NCBI GenBank assembly: GCA_020720185.1
Contig: DYPB01000001.1
Span: 1-52,389, forward strand
DNA: 52,389 nt
Direction: 5' to 3'
Source of the DNA: Flavobacterium psychrophilum
GTDB taxonomy: Bacteria > Bacteroidota > Bacteroidia > Flavobacteriales > Flavobacteriaceae
This document shows, piece by piece, positions 27,449 through 36,115 of this stretch. The number at the start of each line of letters is the position of its first letter. Positions within the stretch are counted from its first letter, which is position 1. Under the pieces are notes generated by a model. That model saw nothing but the letters and a program-made list of their open reading frames with translations, did not search any database and was not told the DNA's origin. Made by a program: the position numbers and the translations under genes.

Positions 27449-27949
27449 ATGGAAAAATTAATAACAGACTTTTCATTTGGATTATTTGTTTGGGAAGTAC
27501 TAATATTTATTGGATTAATATTTTTATTAAAAAAATTCGCTTGGAAACCAATTCTTGACTCGGTTAATGAACGAGAAGAAGGCATAAAAAATGCACTTCT
27601 TTCTGCCGAAAACGCAAAAAAAGAAATGCAAAATTTGCAAGCAGACAATCAAAGAATTTTACAAGAAGCAAGATTAGAAAGAGATACGATGCTAAAAGAA
27701 GCTCGTGAAATTAAAGATAAGATTATTGCAGATTCTAAAACAGAAGCACAAGAGCAAGGTTTGAAAATGATAGAGCAAGCAAAAACAAGTATTCAAGCTG
27801 AAAAAAGTGCCGCAATGGCAGAAATGAAAGCACATGTTTCTAATCTATCAATAGAAATTGCAGAAAAATTATTGAAGGCAGAATTAACAAACAAAGATTC
27901 TCAAACACAGTTAGTTGAGAAAATGTTAGGCGATGCTAAATTAAATTAA
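27449..27949 (+). CDS. atpF: ATP synthase F0 subunit b
   Basis: 166 residues: one N-terminal membrane helix (about 8-28), the conserved KKFAWKPILDSVNERE, then a long charged helix that forms the peripheral stalk with the delta subunit. The atpH start follows 4 bp after the stop. Confidence 0.95.
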   Translation: MEKLITDFSFGLFVWEVLIFIGLIFLLKKFAWKPILDSVNEREEGIKNALLSAENAKKEMQNLQADNQRILQEARLERDTMLKEAREIKDKIIADSKTEAQEQGLKMIEQAKTSIQAEKSAAMAEMKAHVSNLSIEIAEKLLKAELTNKDSQTQLVEKMLGDAKLN

Positions 27950-27953
27950 AAAT

Positions 27954-28487
27954 ATGTCAAGTAACAGAGCCGCAATACGATACGCCAAAGCGATTTTAGA
28001 AATTGCAACATCAAAAAATGTTGCAGATACTACCAATGTTGATATGCAAACTATTGCAACTACTATAAAAACAAATTCAGAATTAAGTGTTTTTATTGAA
28101 AATCCAACTATAAAAGTTGAGGTTAAAAACAATGCTTTACTTGAAATTTTTACAAACACGAATGCAGTTACAAAATCATTGTTCAGATTGTTGTTTGAAA
28201 ACAAAAGATTTGAAATATTAGGCAATATAGCGTCTGAATATAATAATTTATTTGACGAAATGAATAATATTGAGATAGCTAATATTACAACAGCTATGCC
28301 AATGGACAAAACTCTTGAAGCAAAAGTTTTGGAAAAAATTGCTACATTTTCTAATAAAAAAATAACAATAGAAAATACCATAGACGAATCAATCATTGGA
28401 GGATTTATTTTACGCATTGGCGACAAGCAATACAATGCTTCGGTTGCAAACAGATTACAAGTTTTGAAAAGAGAATTAGCAAATTAG
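27954..28487 (+). CDS. atpH: ATP synthase F1 subunit delta
   Basis: 177 residues. An N-terminal helical domain (RAAIRYAKAILEIA) and the conserved C-terminal IDESIIGGFILRIGDKQYNAS, which binds the b subunit and the top of F1. Membrane-associated on the cytoplasmic side. Confidence 0.94.
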   Translation: MSSNRAAIRYAKAILEIATSKNVADTTNVDMQTIATTIKTNSELSVFIENPTIKVEVKNNALLEIFTNTNAVTKSLFRLLFENKRFEILGNIASEYNNLFDEMNNIEIANITTAMPMDKTLEAKVLEKIATFSNKKITIENTIDESIIGGFILRIGDKQYNASVANRLQVLKRELAN

Positions 28488-28597
28488 TTTAAGGATTTAG
28501 ATCTTAAAAGTTTTTAAAACCTTTGAGGTCAAAAAAAAGACTTGATTGTTTTGGGGAAGCAATATTTTGATTACAAGATAATTCAAAGATACCAAGA

Positions 28598-28721
28598 CCC
28601 TGCGTGAGGGATAGAAGTGTAAATCCTTTTTTGTTTTTTGCCTTGGGCGACAACCAAATGCAAAAACAAAAAAGATTGTAACGGAAAGCCCGACCCCGAT
28701 TTTTCTTCGGGGGCACGCTCC
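28598..28721. repeat. Composite palindromic repeat in the atpH-atpA spacer
   Basis: Three hairpins in a row: CCC-TGCGTGA-GGG (28598-28610); CTTTTTTGTTTTTTGC with GCAAAAACAAAAAAG (28626-28641, 28660-28674); and CCCCGA-TTTTTCT-TCGGGG (28694-28712). From memory, this string, including GTAACGGAAAGCCCGACCCCG, is a frequent intergenic repeat in Flavobacterium genomes. It extends the atpA frame upstream artificially. Confidence 0.75.
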
Positions 28722-28766
28722 ACAAATTTAAAAAATAGAATTTATAGATTATTATACAAATATATC

Positions 28767-30341
28767 ATGGCAGAAATTAATCCAGCTGAAATATCAGCAA
28801 TATTAAAAAAGCAAGTAGAAAGTTTTGAAACAGGTGCAACTTTAGAAGAAGTGGGTACGGTTTTGCAGGTAGGTGATGGTATTGCCAGAGTTTACGGACT
28901 TTCAAATGTACAATATGGCGAGTTGGTAGAATTCGACAATGGCTTGGAGGCCATCGTTTTGAACCTTGAGGAAGACAATGTTGGGGTGGTACTTTTAGGT
29001 CCATCGACAGGAATCAAAGAAGGATCAACAGCTAAAAGAACCCAAAGAATTGCTTCACTAAAAGTAGGAGAGCAAATGGTTGGAAGAGTGGTAAATACAC
29101 TTGGTTTTCCTATTGATGGGAAAGGACCAATTGGTGGCGATTTATACGAAATGCCTTTGGAAAGAAAATCTCCAGGAGTAATTTTTCGTCAGCCGGTAAC
29201 CGAGCCGTTACAGACAGGTATAAAAGCAGTAGACGCAATGATACCAGTAGGTAGAGGACAAAGAGAATTAGTAATTGGCGACCGTCAAACAGGTAAATCT
29301 ACGGTTTGTATTGATACTATTTTAAATCAAAAAGAGTTTTACGATGCTGGAAAACCAGTATTTTGTATATATGTTGCCATTGGACAAAAAGCCTCAACAG
29401 TTGCAGGAATTGCAAAAATGTTAGAAGAAAAAGGAGCTATGAAATATACGGTTATTGTAGCAGCAAATGCTTCAGACCCTTCACCGATGCAGGTTTATGC
29501 ACCACTTGCTGGAGCTGCTATTGGAGAATATTTCCGTGATTCAGGTCGTCCTGCATTAATTGTTTACGATGATTTATCTAAACAAGCAGTGGCTTATCGT
29601 GAGGTTTCTTTATTATTAAGAAGACCTCCAGGAAGAGAAGCATATCCTGGAGATGTATTTTATTTACACTCAAGATTGTTAGAAAGAGCTTGTAAAGTAA
29701 TTGCAGACGATGGAATTGCAAAAAACATGAACGATTTACCAGAATCGATGAAATCTATAGTAAAAGGTGGTGGTTCATTAACTGCTTTACCAATTATCGA
29801 AACACAAGCGGGCGATGTATCTGCATATATTCCTACCAATGTAATCTCGATTACTGATGGACAAATTTTCTTGGATGGAGATTTATTTAATTCAGGTGTT
29901 AGACCTGCAATTAATGTTGGTATTTCGGTATCTCGAGTTGGTGGAAATGCACAAATTAAATCAATGAAAAAAGTAGCAGGAACTCTGAAATTAGATCAAG
30001 CACAATTTCGTGAATTAGAAGCTTTTGCAAAATTTGGTTCTGATTTAGATGCAGTTACCTTGAATGTAATTGAAAAAGGAAAACGAAATGTTGAAATTTT
30101 AAAACAAGATCTAAACGACCCTTACACTGTTGAGGATCAAGTAGCTATAATTTACGCTGGATCTAAAAACTTATTAAGAAATGTTCCTGTAAACAAGGTG
30201 AAAGAATTTGAAAAAGATTTCTTAACTTTTTTAAATAGCAAACATCGTGATGTACTTGATGGATTAAAAGCTGGAAAATTAGACGATAATATAACAAAAA
30301 TTATTGAAACAGTAGCAAAAGAATTATCAGCGAAGTATTAA
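28767..30341 (+). CDS. atpA: ATP synthase F1 subunit alpha
   Basis: 524 residues from the ATG at 28767 ([16 protein letters not shown]). The frame stays open back to 28638, but that stretch is a palindromic repeat, so the upstream start is rejected. Walker [10 protein letters not shown] (about residues 169-177) and the [13 protein letters not shown] block are intact. Alpha subunits carry non-catalytic nucleotide sites and alternate with beta; atpD is not in this window. Confidence 0.97.
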   Translation: MAEINPAEISAILKKQVESFETGATLEEVGTVLQVGDGIARVYGLSNVQYGELVEFDNGLEAIVLNLEEDNVGVVLLGPSTGIKEGSTAKRTQRIASLKVGEQMVGRVVNTLGFPIDGKGPIGGDLYEMPLERKSPGVIFRQPVTEPLQTGIKAVDAMIPVGRGQRELVIGDRQTGKSTVCIDTILNQKEFYDAGKPVFCIYVAIGQKASTVAGIAKMLEEKGAMKYTVIVAANASDPSPMQVYAPLAGAAIGEYFRDSGRPALIVYDDLSKQAVAYREVSLLLRRPPGREAYPGDVFYLHSRLLERACKVIADDGIAKNMNDLPESMKSIVKGGGSLTALPIIETQAGDVSAYIPTNVISITDGQIFLDGDLFNSGVRPAINVGISVSRVGGNAQIKSMKKVAGTLKLDQAQFRELEAFAKFGSDLDAVTLNVIEKGKRNVEILKQDLNDPYTVEDQVAIIYAGSKNLLRNVPVNKVKEFEKDFLTFLNSKHRDVLDGLKAGKLDDNITKIIETVAKELSAKY

Positions 30342-30474
30342 ATTTAGTTGATAGTTGTTGCTTTTAAACCATAATTATCAACCAATATCAAATTATAAAA
30401 ATATTATTGTTGAATACTTGATAGTTATTGGGATTTTTCCATCAACCATCAACTAACAACCATCAACCATAAAA
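30342..30474. repeat. Short-repeat spacer between atpA and atpG
   Basis: Contains several ATCAACC/CATCAAC copies and their complements (TTGATAGTTGTTG), giving multiple weak pairings. No promoter or gene is evident. Confidence 0.5.
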
Positions 30475-31335
30475 ATGGCAAATTTAAAAGAAATCCGTAA
30501 TAGAATTACTTCCGTTTCATCAACGATGCAAATCACATCAGCAATGAAAATGGTTTCGGCCGCAAAACTTAAAAAGGCACAAGATGCTATTACCGCAATG
30601 CGACCGTATGACGAGAAATTGACAGAATTGTTACAAAACTTATCCGCAACATTAGATGCAGATACAGGTGGTGCATTTACCAATCAAAGAGAAATTAAAA
30701 AGGTGTTAATTGTTGTAATAACCTCAAACAGAGGACTTTGCGGAGCGTTTAACGCAAATATAATTAAAGAAGTAAAAAACCGTGTCGATTATTTTAACGG
30801 AAAACAAGTAGATATTCTTGCGATTGGAAAAAAAGGAAATGATGTACTTTCAAAATCATTGACAATCATTGACAATCAATCGGGTATTTTTGATAATTTA
30901 ACATTTGATAATGTAGTAAAAATTGCTGATAATATCATGAATAAATTTGTTGCAAGAGATTATGATCGAATTGAAATTGTGTATAATCAATTCAAAAATG
31001 TTGCTACACAAATCGTTAAAACCGAACAATTTTTACCATTAGCACCAATAAAATCAGACACTCCAGCTTCAACAACTGATTACATTTTTGAACCATCAAA
31101 AGAAGAAATTGTACTAACCTTAATTCCAAAATTATTAAAAACCCACTTGTATAAAAGTATCAGAGATTCTTTCGCATCAGAACACGGAGCTAGAATGACC
31201 GCAATGCACAAAGCAACCGACAACGCAACAGAATTAAGAAACCAATTGAAATTGACTTATAACAAAGCCCGTCAAGCGGCAATTACTAACGAAATTTTAG
31301 AAATTGTTGGAGGTGCAGAAGCTCTTAAAGGTTAA
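30475..31335 (+). CDS. atpG: ATP synthase F1 subunit gamma
   Basis: 286 residues, complete: the N-terminal helix NLKEIRNRITSVSSTMQITSAM and the C-terminal helix [20 protein letters not shown] form the rotating shaft. The last 142 bp (31194-31335) recur at 32964-33105 with only synonymous differences. A terminator follows. The operon lacks atpD and atpC, which in Bacteroidota are usually elsewhere. Confidence 0.97.
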   Translation: MANLKEIRNRITSVSSTMQITSAMKMVSAAKLKKAQDAITAMRPYDEKLTELLQNLSATLDADTGGAFTNQREIKKVLIVVITSNRGLCGAFNANIIKEVKNRVDYFNGKQVDILAIGKKGNDVLSKSLTIIDNQSGIFDNLTFDNVVKIADNIMNKFVARDYDRIEIVYNQFKNVATQIVKTEQFLPLAPIKSDTPASTTDYIFEPSKEEIVLTLIPKLLKTHLYKSIRDSFASEHGARMTAMHKATDNATELRNQLKLTYNKARQAAITNEILEIVGGAEALKG

Positions 31336-31370
31336 GATAAGAGAGAATAGACGGATAGATAAAAGAGATT

Positions 31371-31400
31371 AAGAGCGAACGAAAGTTGGCTCTTTTTTTT
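31371..31400 (+). terminator. Terminator after atpG
   Basis: AAGAGC and GCTCTT around GAACGAAAGTTG, followed by a T-run. The stem-loop is related to the one after the duplicated atpG end at 33133-33158 (shared GCGAA/CGAAAGTTGGCT). Confidence 0.75.
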
Positions 31401-31433
31401 GAAGCGAAGCTTTTGGCAAATTTATCAAGTATT

Positions 31434-31511
31434 TTCCAGCCATCCGCTATATTTTTTTTGTCCCGAAAAAAAAAAATCGGGACAAAAAAGGATGCCGCTT
31501 CTGTCTGGGCT
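31434..31511. repeat. Palindromic repeat behind atpG
   Basis: TTTTTTGTCCCGA (31454-31466) pairs with TCGGGACAAAAAA (31477-31489) around an A-run, with outer CATCC/GGATG arms and CCAGCCATCCGC/GGATGCCGCTTC flanks. I recall this GTCCCGA...TCGGGAC type as a dispersed Flavobacterium repeat. Confidence 0.7.
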
Positions 31512-31590
31512 ATTTAAATTATTGCATTGAATTTTTAGAAAGGTTTGCGAAATATTCTATGAAAAAACAAATTTTTAACTCAATTGTTTC

Positions 31591-31598
31591 TACATTTG
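31591..31598 (+). promoter_or_regulatory. Promoter -7 element of the second toxin-antitoxin pair
   Basis: TACATTTG fits TAnnTTTG, 16 nt before the antitoxin start. Confidence 0.55.
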
Positions 31599-31614
31599 CA
31601 TAAAATCTATTATT

Positions 31615-31854
31615 ATGATACAAACCGTCGTAACTCCAAATAACACTAATTTAAACATCACAATACCAGTTGATTATGTTGGTAAAAAAGTGCATTTGCT
31701 TTTTTACACTGATGATGAAATAAATACAACAATACCAATAATTACTTCACAAAAAAAACCTTCCGATTTTGTTGGAATAATATCTAAGCAAACAGCAAAA
31801 TCAATACTTGACGATATTTCTAAAAGCCGTGAACAATGGGACAGAATTATCTAA
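31615..31854 (+). CDS. Antitoxin of a PIN-toxin pair
   Basis: A 79-residue protein. The N-terminal half is beta-strand-like (LNITIPVDYVGKKVHLLFYTDDE), and the C-terminal tail (FVGIISKQTAKSILDDISKSREQWDR) resembles the toxin-wrapping tails of Bacteroidota antitoxins. It overlaps the toxin gene by 19 bp. The pair lies in the island between atpG and its duplicated 3' end. Confidence 0.82.
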   Translation: MIQTVVTPNNTNLNITIPVDYVGKKVHLLFYTDDEINTTIPIITSQKKPSDFVGIISKQTAKSILDDISKSREQWDRII

Positions 31855-32213
31855 TTGACACCAATGTGTTAATAGAATTTATTGGCAACACTTTGCCAGA
31901 AAATGGACATTCTTTCATTTTGGATATCATTGACAGTAATTTTAACATTTCAATTATCAACAAAATTGAAGTTTTGGGACATTCATCGGTCAATTCTGAT
32001 ATTAAAAATTTTATGGCTTTAGCTAATATTTTTCAGCTTAATGACGAAATTTCAGAAATAACCATAAACCTTCGATTGCAAAACAAAATAAAATTGCCCG
32101 ATGCGATTGTTGCTGCTACTGCCTTGAATTACGGACTAATTTTAGTAACTCACAACACCAAAGATTTCAAAAACTTTGAAGATTTGGTTGTTATTGATCC
32201 TTATAATGTTTGA
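31836..32213 (+). CDS. PIN-domain toxin (VapC-like), second copy
   Basis: A 125-residue PIN ribonuclease with acidic residues Asp8 (LIDTNVLIEF), Glu45 (INKIEVLGH), Asp89 (IKLPDAIVAATAL) and Asp110 (THNTKDF). It is similar to the toxin at 10013-10381 but is paired with an unrelated antitoxin. Confidence 0.9.
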   Translation: MGQNYLIDTNVLIEFIGNTLPENGHSFILDIIDSNFNISIINKIEVLGHSSVNSDIKNFMALANIFQLNDEISEITINLRLQNKIKLPDAIVAATALNYGLILVTHNTKDFKNFEDLVVIDPYNV

Positions 32214-32216
32214 AGT

Positions 32217-32450
32217 TTAAGCAAATTCCTGTTCTTTTTTAAAAGTAAAAAAACCTTCAACGGATAAATCTTTATTTAATTTTTCCCAATGAATCCAAGA
32301 GTTATCAGACCATAATTCGTAGTTTTCTAATTCCGTTTTTGTGGCATTTTGAAATATAGGAAACCATTCTAATGGCATTTGCCTTACTTTATTATTAGTG
32401 GTTTCTAAAAATATATTTGTATCATCAAACCATATTTTTTTTGCATTCAT
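32217..32450 (-). CDS. DUF2442-family small protein
   Basis: A 77-residue protein with the DUF2442 pattern: WFDDTNIFLETTNNKVRQMP, PLEWFPIF, and a C-terminal ELWSDNSWIHWEKLNKDLSVEG. DUF2442 genes often sit beside toxin-antitoxin or DUF4160 genes; function is unknown. It converges with the toxin gene (3 bp apart). Only a gene fragment lies upstream on its strand. Confidence 0.8.
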   Translation of the reverse strand: MNAKKIWFDDTNIFLETTNNKVRQMPLEWFPIFQNATKTELENYELWSDNSWIHWEKLNKDLSVEGFFTFKKEQEFA

Positions 32451-32479
32451 TTTTAATCAATTTGGTTAAAAAATTTGTT

Positions 32480-32617
32480 CTAATCTTTATCCATAAAATT
32501 TTCACAATCCATATTTGAATTAACCAATAATCGGTTTACACTTTTACTTTCTGCATAAATTCTAAAATGATATGAATCGTTTATAATTTCATCGTGAATT
32601 GGTATATCTATATTTAA
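32480..32617 (-). pseudogene. C-terminal gene fragment cut by the miniature element
   Basis: 45 codons without a start (LNIDIPIHDE... ending FMDKD-stop), open up to the edge of the inverted-repeat element at 32618. I do not recognise the family. The upstream part is missing. Confidence 0.45.
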
Positions 32618-32827
32618 GGTTCTACTGGTAATTTTGTGAAAATGTTATTTTTGCAGAATGAAATTAGATATAAAAGAAGTTTTAGAAAAGATATTATTGC
32701 CCGTTCAAGATGGTTGGAAATTAGACAGAATAGATTTAGACGAATCAAATTTAGAGGTTCAAGTTTATCTGAATTACGATTTAAAAAACTGGTTCTACTG
32801 GTTTTCCACAGAAAAACCAGTAGAACC
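32618..32827. mobile_element. 210 bp miniature element with terminal inverted repeats
   Basis: Left end GGTTCTACTGGTAATTTTGT and right end (reverse complement) GGTTCTACTGGTTTTTCTGT: 12 exact bases, then about 9 of the next 14. A third copy of GGTTCTACTGGT at 32791 forms a hairpin with the right end (AAAACCAGTAGAACC, 32813-32827). GG-starting ends recall ISL3-type insertion sequences, but no clear target duplication is visible (ATATTTAA versus ATAATTTT). Confidence 0.65.

Positions 32828-32831
<4 letters not shown>
32658..32831 (+). pseudogene. Truncated reading frame inside the miniature element
   Basis: 57 codons (MKLDIKEVLEKILLPVQDGW...), ending in codons made by the right inverted repeat (YWFSTEKPVEP). 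It could be the remaining N-terminal end of a transposase in an internally deleted IS; the family is not recognised with certainty. Confidence 0.4.
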
Positions 32832-33105
<274 letters not shown>

Positions 33106-33132
33106 AGGAGAAGTTAGACTAAAAGATAATAG

Positions 33133-33158
33133 AAAGCCAGCGAAAGTTGGCTTTTTTT
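33133..33158 (+). terminator. Terminator after the duplicated atpG end
   Basis: AAAGCCA and TGGCTTT around GCGAAAGT, followed by T's. Related to the hairpin at 31371-31400. From here to the tRNA hairpin at 33408 there is no gene. Confidence 0.75.
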
Positions 33159-33407
33159 GTTTTGCTTTATGCCTCATCGCTCGTTTTCTATTTTAATGAG
33201 GTGTTTTGGTCTGTTAAAGATAGATTCTGTTTTATAGAACTATTGCCAATTAAAATTTTTATATAGTTCAATTATATTGAAAATTAGAACATTTATAAAA
33301 AATCCAATTATTTATAAAATTCTAACATTGGTACATAGTTTTCGGAGTCCAAAAGAAAATGAAAATTAGTAGTGTTTTGAAAATGGTTGGACAATTTTGT
33401 AAAAGCA

Positions 33408-33444
33408 AAAATGCAATTACCTATATTTTAGATAATTGCATTTT
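33408..33444 (-). terminator. Terminator of tRNA-Leu
   Basis: Perfect 12-bp stem AAAATGCAATTA/TAATTGCATTTT, 6 nt beyond the tRNA 3' end, ending in T's on the minus strand. Confidence 0.8.
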
Positions 33445-33449
33445 AAAAG

Positions 33450-33531
33450 TGCGGATAATAGGACTCGAACCTACACGCCTTGCGGCACCAGATCCTAAGT
33501 CTGGCATGTCTACCAATTTCACCATATCCGC
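33450..33531 (-). tRNA. tRNA-Leu (anticodon UAG)
   Basis: An 82-nt class II tRNA. Acceptor GCGGATA/TATCCGC with discriminator A; anticodon stem CCAGA/TCTGG with loop CTTAGGA (anticodon UAG, reads CUN); variable arm GCC-GCAA-GGC; T-arm GTAGG-TTCGAGT-CCTAT. The CCA end is not encoded. It is a single tRNA gene with its own terminator. Confidence 0.97.
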
Positions 33532-33597
33532 AAAATTAAGGTTGCAAATGTAATAATTTTTTTATTATAAATTATAATTTTTGAATTATTTTTATTG

Positions 33598-33605
33598 TAA
33601 TTTTG
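33598..33605 (+). promoter_or_regulatory. Promoter -7 element of the M20 peptidase gene
   Basis: TAATTTTG fits TAnnTTTG, 23 nt before the ATG at 33629; this also supports that start over the upstream in-frame ATG at 33581. Confidence 0.55.
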
Positions 33606-33628
33606 ATTTTTTAAATTTATTAAAGACA

Positions 33629-35017
33629 ATGAAAAACATAAAAACATTTGTAGAAAAAAATAAGGATCAATATATCAGTGAGTTAATTGAGATTTTAAAA
33701 ATTCCATCTGTCTCGGCAGACCCGTCATATGAAAAAGATGTTATAAGAATGGCAGATGCTGTAAAAAAATCACTCGAAAATGCAGGATGTAACTTTGTAG
33801 AAATGTGTCAAACTCCAGGTTATCCAATTGTTTTTGGGGAACATATTATAGATGCCAATTTACCAACAATATTAGTTTACGGACACTACGATGTGCAACC
33901 CGCAGATCCATTAGAGTTATGGACTTCTCCTCCTTTTGAACCTGTTATAAAAACCACCGAGATCCATCCCGAAGGAGCTATTTTTGCCCGTGGTGCTTGT
34001 GATGATAAGGGTCAAATGTATATGCATGTAAAAGCATTTGAGTATATGATTGCTAATAATTGTTTACCATGCAATGTAAAATTTATGATTGAAGGTGAGG
34101 AAGAGGTTGGTTCTAAAAGTTTAGGTTGGTTTGTATCACAAAATCAAGAAAAACTATCTTGCGATGTTATTTTAATATCAGATACAGGGATGATTTCCAA
34201 TCAACAACCATCAATAACTACTGGTTTGAGAGGTTTATCCTATGTGGAAGTTGAGGTTACTGGACCTAACCGTGATTTGCATTCTGGATTATATGGTGGT
34301 GCGGTTGCTAATCCAATTAATGTTTTAACAAAAATGATAGCTTCGTTGCACGATGAAGATAATCATATTAATATACCTGGTTTTTATGACAATGTTGAAG
34401 AACTTTCTTCAGAAGAAAGAGCCGAAATGGCAAAAGCACCTTTTAGTTTAGAAAATTACAAAAAAGCATTGAATATCAACGATATATATGGAGAAAAAGC
34501 TTATACAACCAACGAAAGAAATTCAATAAGACCAACCCTTGATGTAAATGGAATTTATGGAGGATACACTGGAGAAGGGGCAAAAACCGTAATTGCCAGC
34601 CAAGCATTTGCTAAAATTTCGATGAGATTAGTTCCTAATCAAGATTGGGAAGAAATTACGGAATTATTCACAAAACACTTCGAAAATATTGCTCCTGCTG
34701 GGGTTACGGTAAGAGTAAAACCACATCATGGCGGTCAGGGTTATGTTACTCCGATAGACAGTATTGGTTACAAAGCGGCAAATATGGCATATACTGAAAC
34801 TTTTGGTGTTCCCGCAATTCCTGTTCGTTCTGGCGGTAGTATTCCTATTGTTGCCTTGTTTGAGAAAGAGTTAAAATCCAAAACAATCCTTATGGGTTTT
34901 GGACTTGATAGTGATGCTATCCATTCTCCAAACGAGCATTTTGGAATTTTTAATTACCTAAAAGGTATTGAAACCATACCATTATTTTATAAATATTTTG
35001 TGGAATTGAGTAATTAA
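33629..35017 (+). CDS. M20-family dipeptidase
   Basis: A 462-residue zinc peptidase of the M20 family (carnosinase/CNDP2-like). Metal ligands: VYGHYDVQPA (His), ARGACDDKG (bridging Asp), GEEEVGS (Glu pair), ISDTG (Asp) and IHSPNEHFG (His). The dimerisation-domain GPNRDLHSGLYGG is typical. It has no signal peptide and is likely cytoplasmic, cleaving di- and tripeptides. Start chosen at MKNIKTFVEKN rather than 16 codons upstream. Confidence 0.93.
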   Translation: MKNIKTFVEKNKDQYISELIEILKIPSVSADPSYEKDVIRMADAVKKSLENAGCNFVEMCQTPGYPIVFGEHIIDANLPTILVYGHYDVQPADPLELWTSPPFEPVIKTTEIHPEGAIFARGACDDKGQMYMHVKAFEYMIANNCLPCNVKFMIEGEEEVGSKSLGWFVSQNQEKLSCDVILISDTGMISNQQPSITTGLRGLSYVEVEVTGPNRDLHSGLYGGAVANPINVLTKMIASLHDEDNHINIPGFYDNVEELSSEERAEMAKAPFSLENYKKALNINDIYGEKAYTTNERNSIRPTLDVNGIYGGYTGEGAKTVIASQAFAKISMRLVPNQDWEEITELFTKHFENIAPAGVTVRVKPHHGGQGYVTPIDSIGYKAANMAYTETFGVPAIPVRSGGSIPIVALFEKELKSKTILMGFGLDSDAIHSPNEHFGIFNYLKGIETIPLFYKYFVELSN

Positions 35018-35037
35018 GTTTGATTTTATAGGTATAA

Positions 35038-35071
35038 AAAAATGCTCTAAATTTAATTTTAGAGCATTTTT
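35038..35071. terminator. Bidirectional terminator between M20 peptidase and fabH
   Basis: AAAAATGCTCTAAA/TTTAGAGCATTTTT. Positions 35039-35070 are the exact reverse complement of 16983-17014. Confidence 0.85.
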
Positions 35072-35085
35072 CAAAATTTGAATAA

Positions 35086-36096
35086 TTACCACTTTATTAT
35101 AGCACTTGCCCAAGTAAAACCACTACCAAATGCTGCTAAAACTACAGTATCACCTGCATTAATTTTACCTTTTTCCCAAGCTTCGGTAAGAGCAATTGGT
35201 ATAGAGGCAGCGGTGGTGTTTCCGTATTTTTGGATGTTGTTAAAGACTTGATCATCGGTCAAGCCAAATTTTTTCTGAATAAATTGAGATATTCTTAAAT
35301 TTGCTTGATGAGGTATAAGCATATTGATATCCGAAGTTTTTAAATTATTTGCCTCTAAACCTTCGTTGATTACTTCCGAAAATCGAACTACGGCATGTTT
35401 AAAAACAAACTGTCCGTTCATATACGGAAAATAACTTTCGTCATCTGGATTGTTATCTGCTAAAATATCGGTTACCCATCGACCGCCCATTCCTGGTGCA
35501 AGTACTGCCAATTCTTTTGCGTATTCTCCTTCTGAATGTAAATGGGTTGATAGCACTCCTTTTGTTGTGTCTTTTTCCCGAGTTAAAACTGCTGCTCCTG
35601 CTCCATCACCAAAAATAACAGAAACATTTCTCCCTCGAGTTGTCATATCAAGTCCAATAGATTGTAATTCTGAACCTACAATTAGTATGTTTTTATACAT
35701 TCCTGTTTTTATGTATTGATCAGCAATAGAAAGAGCATAAACAAAGCCCGAACATTGATTACGAATGTCTAATGCACCAACAGTTCGCATCCCCAGTTGT
35801 TTCTGAAGTTCAACACCTGGTCCTGGAAAATAATAATCTGGAGAGATAGTTGCAAATACTATAAAATCGATGTCGTTTGCTGTCAATCCTGATCGTTCGA
35901 TAGCAATTTTAGCTGCTTTAACCCCCATAGATGTGGTTGTTTCAGTGCTTCCTTTAATAATATGTCTTCGTTCCTGAATCCCTGTTCGTTCCTGAATCCA
36001 CTCATCATTGGTATCAATTATTTTAGCTAAATCGTCATTGGTTACAATATTTTCGGGTACAAAATAACCTAGTCCTTTAATTCTTGAATTATACAT
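35086..36096 (-). CDS. fabH: 3-oxoacyl-[ACP] synthase III
   Basis: A 336-residue ketoacyl-ACP synthase III that primes fatty-acid synthesis. The catalytic triad is visible: Cys115 (NQCSGFVYAL), His in IPHQANLRI and Asn in YGNTTAASIP. It is not next to plsX or rpmF, the usual fabH neighbours in this phylum, so it may be an additional paralogue. It follows the MATE gene on the same strand by 19 bp. Confidence 0.92.
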   Translation of the reverse strand: MYNSRIKGLGYFVPENIVTNDDLAKIIDTNDEWIQERTGIQERRHIIKGSTETTTSMGVKAAKIAIERSGLTANDIDFIVFATISPDYYFPGPGVELQKQLGMRTVGALDIRNQCSGFVYALSIADQYIKTGMYKNILIVGSELQSIGLDMTTRGRNVSVIFGDGAGAAVLTREKDTTKGVLSTHLHSEGEYAKELAVLAPGMGGRWVTDILADNNPDDESYFPYMNGQFVFKHAVVRFSEVINEGLEANNLKTSDINMLIPHQANLRISQFIQKKFGLTDDQVFNNIQKYGNTTAASIPIALTEAWEKGKINAGDTVVLAAFGSGFTWASAIIKW

Positions 36097-36115
36097 AATT
36101 TGTGTTTATTTAAAA

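Noticed and set aside
28638..28766. 43-codon N-terminal extension of atpA
   Set aside because: It translates the palindromic repeat; the conserved alpha-subunit N-terminus begins at the ATG at 28767.
33450..33531. tRNA-Leu as the attachment site of the neighbouring island
   Set aside because: No second copy of the tRNA 3' end is seen; the duplicated sequence is the atpG end, and the island stops at 33105, well short of the tRNA.
33359..33553. 64-codon plus-strand frame near the tRNA
   Set aside because: It runs through the antisense of the tRNA-Leu gene and its terminator.
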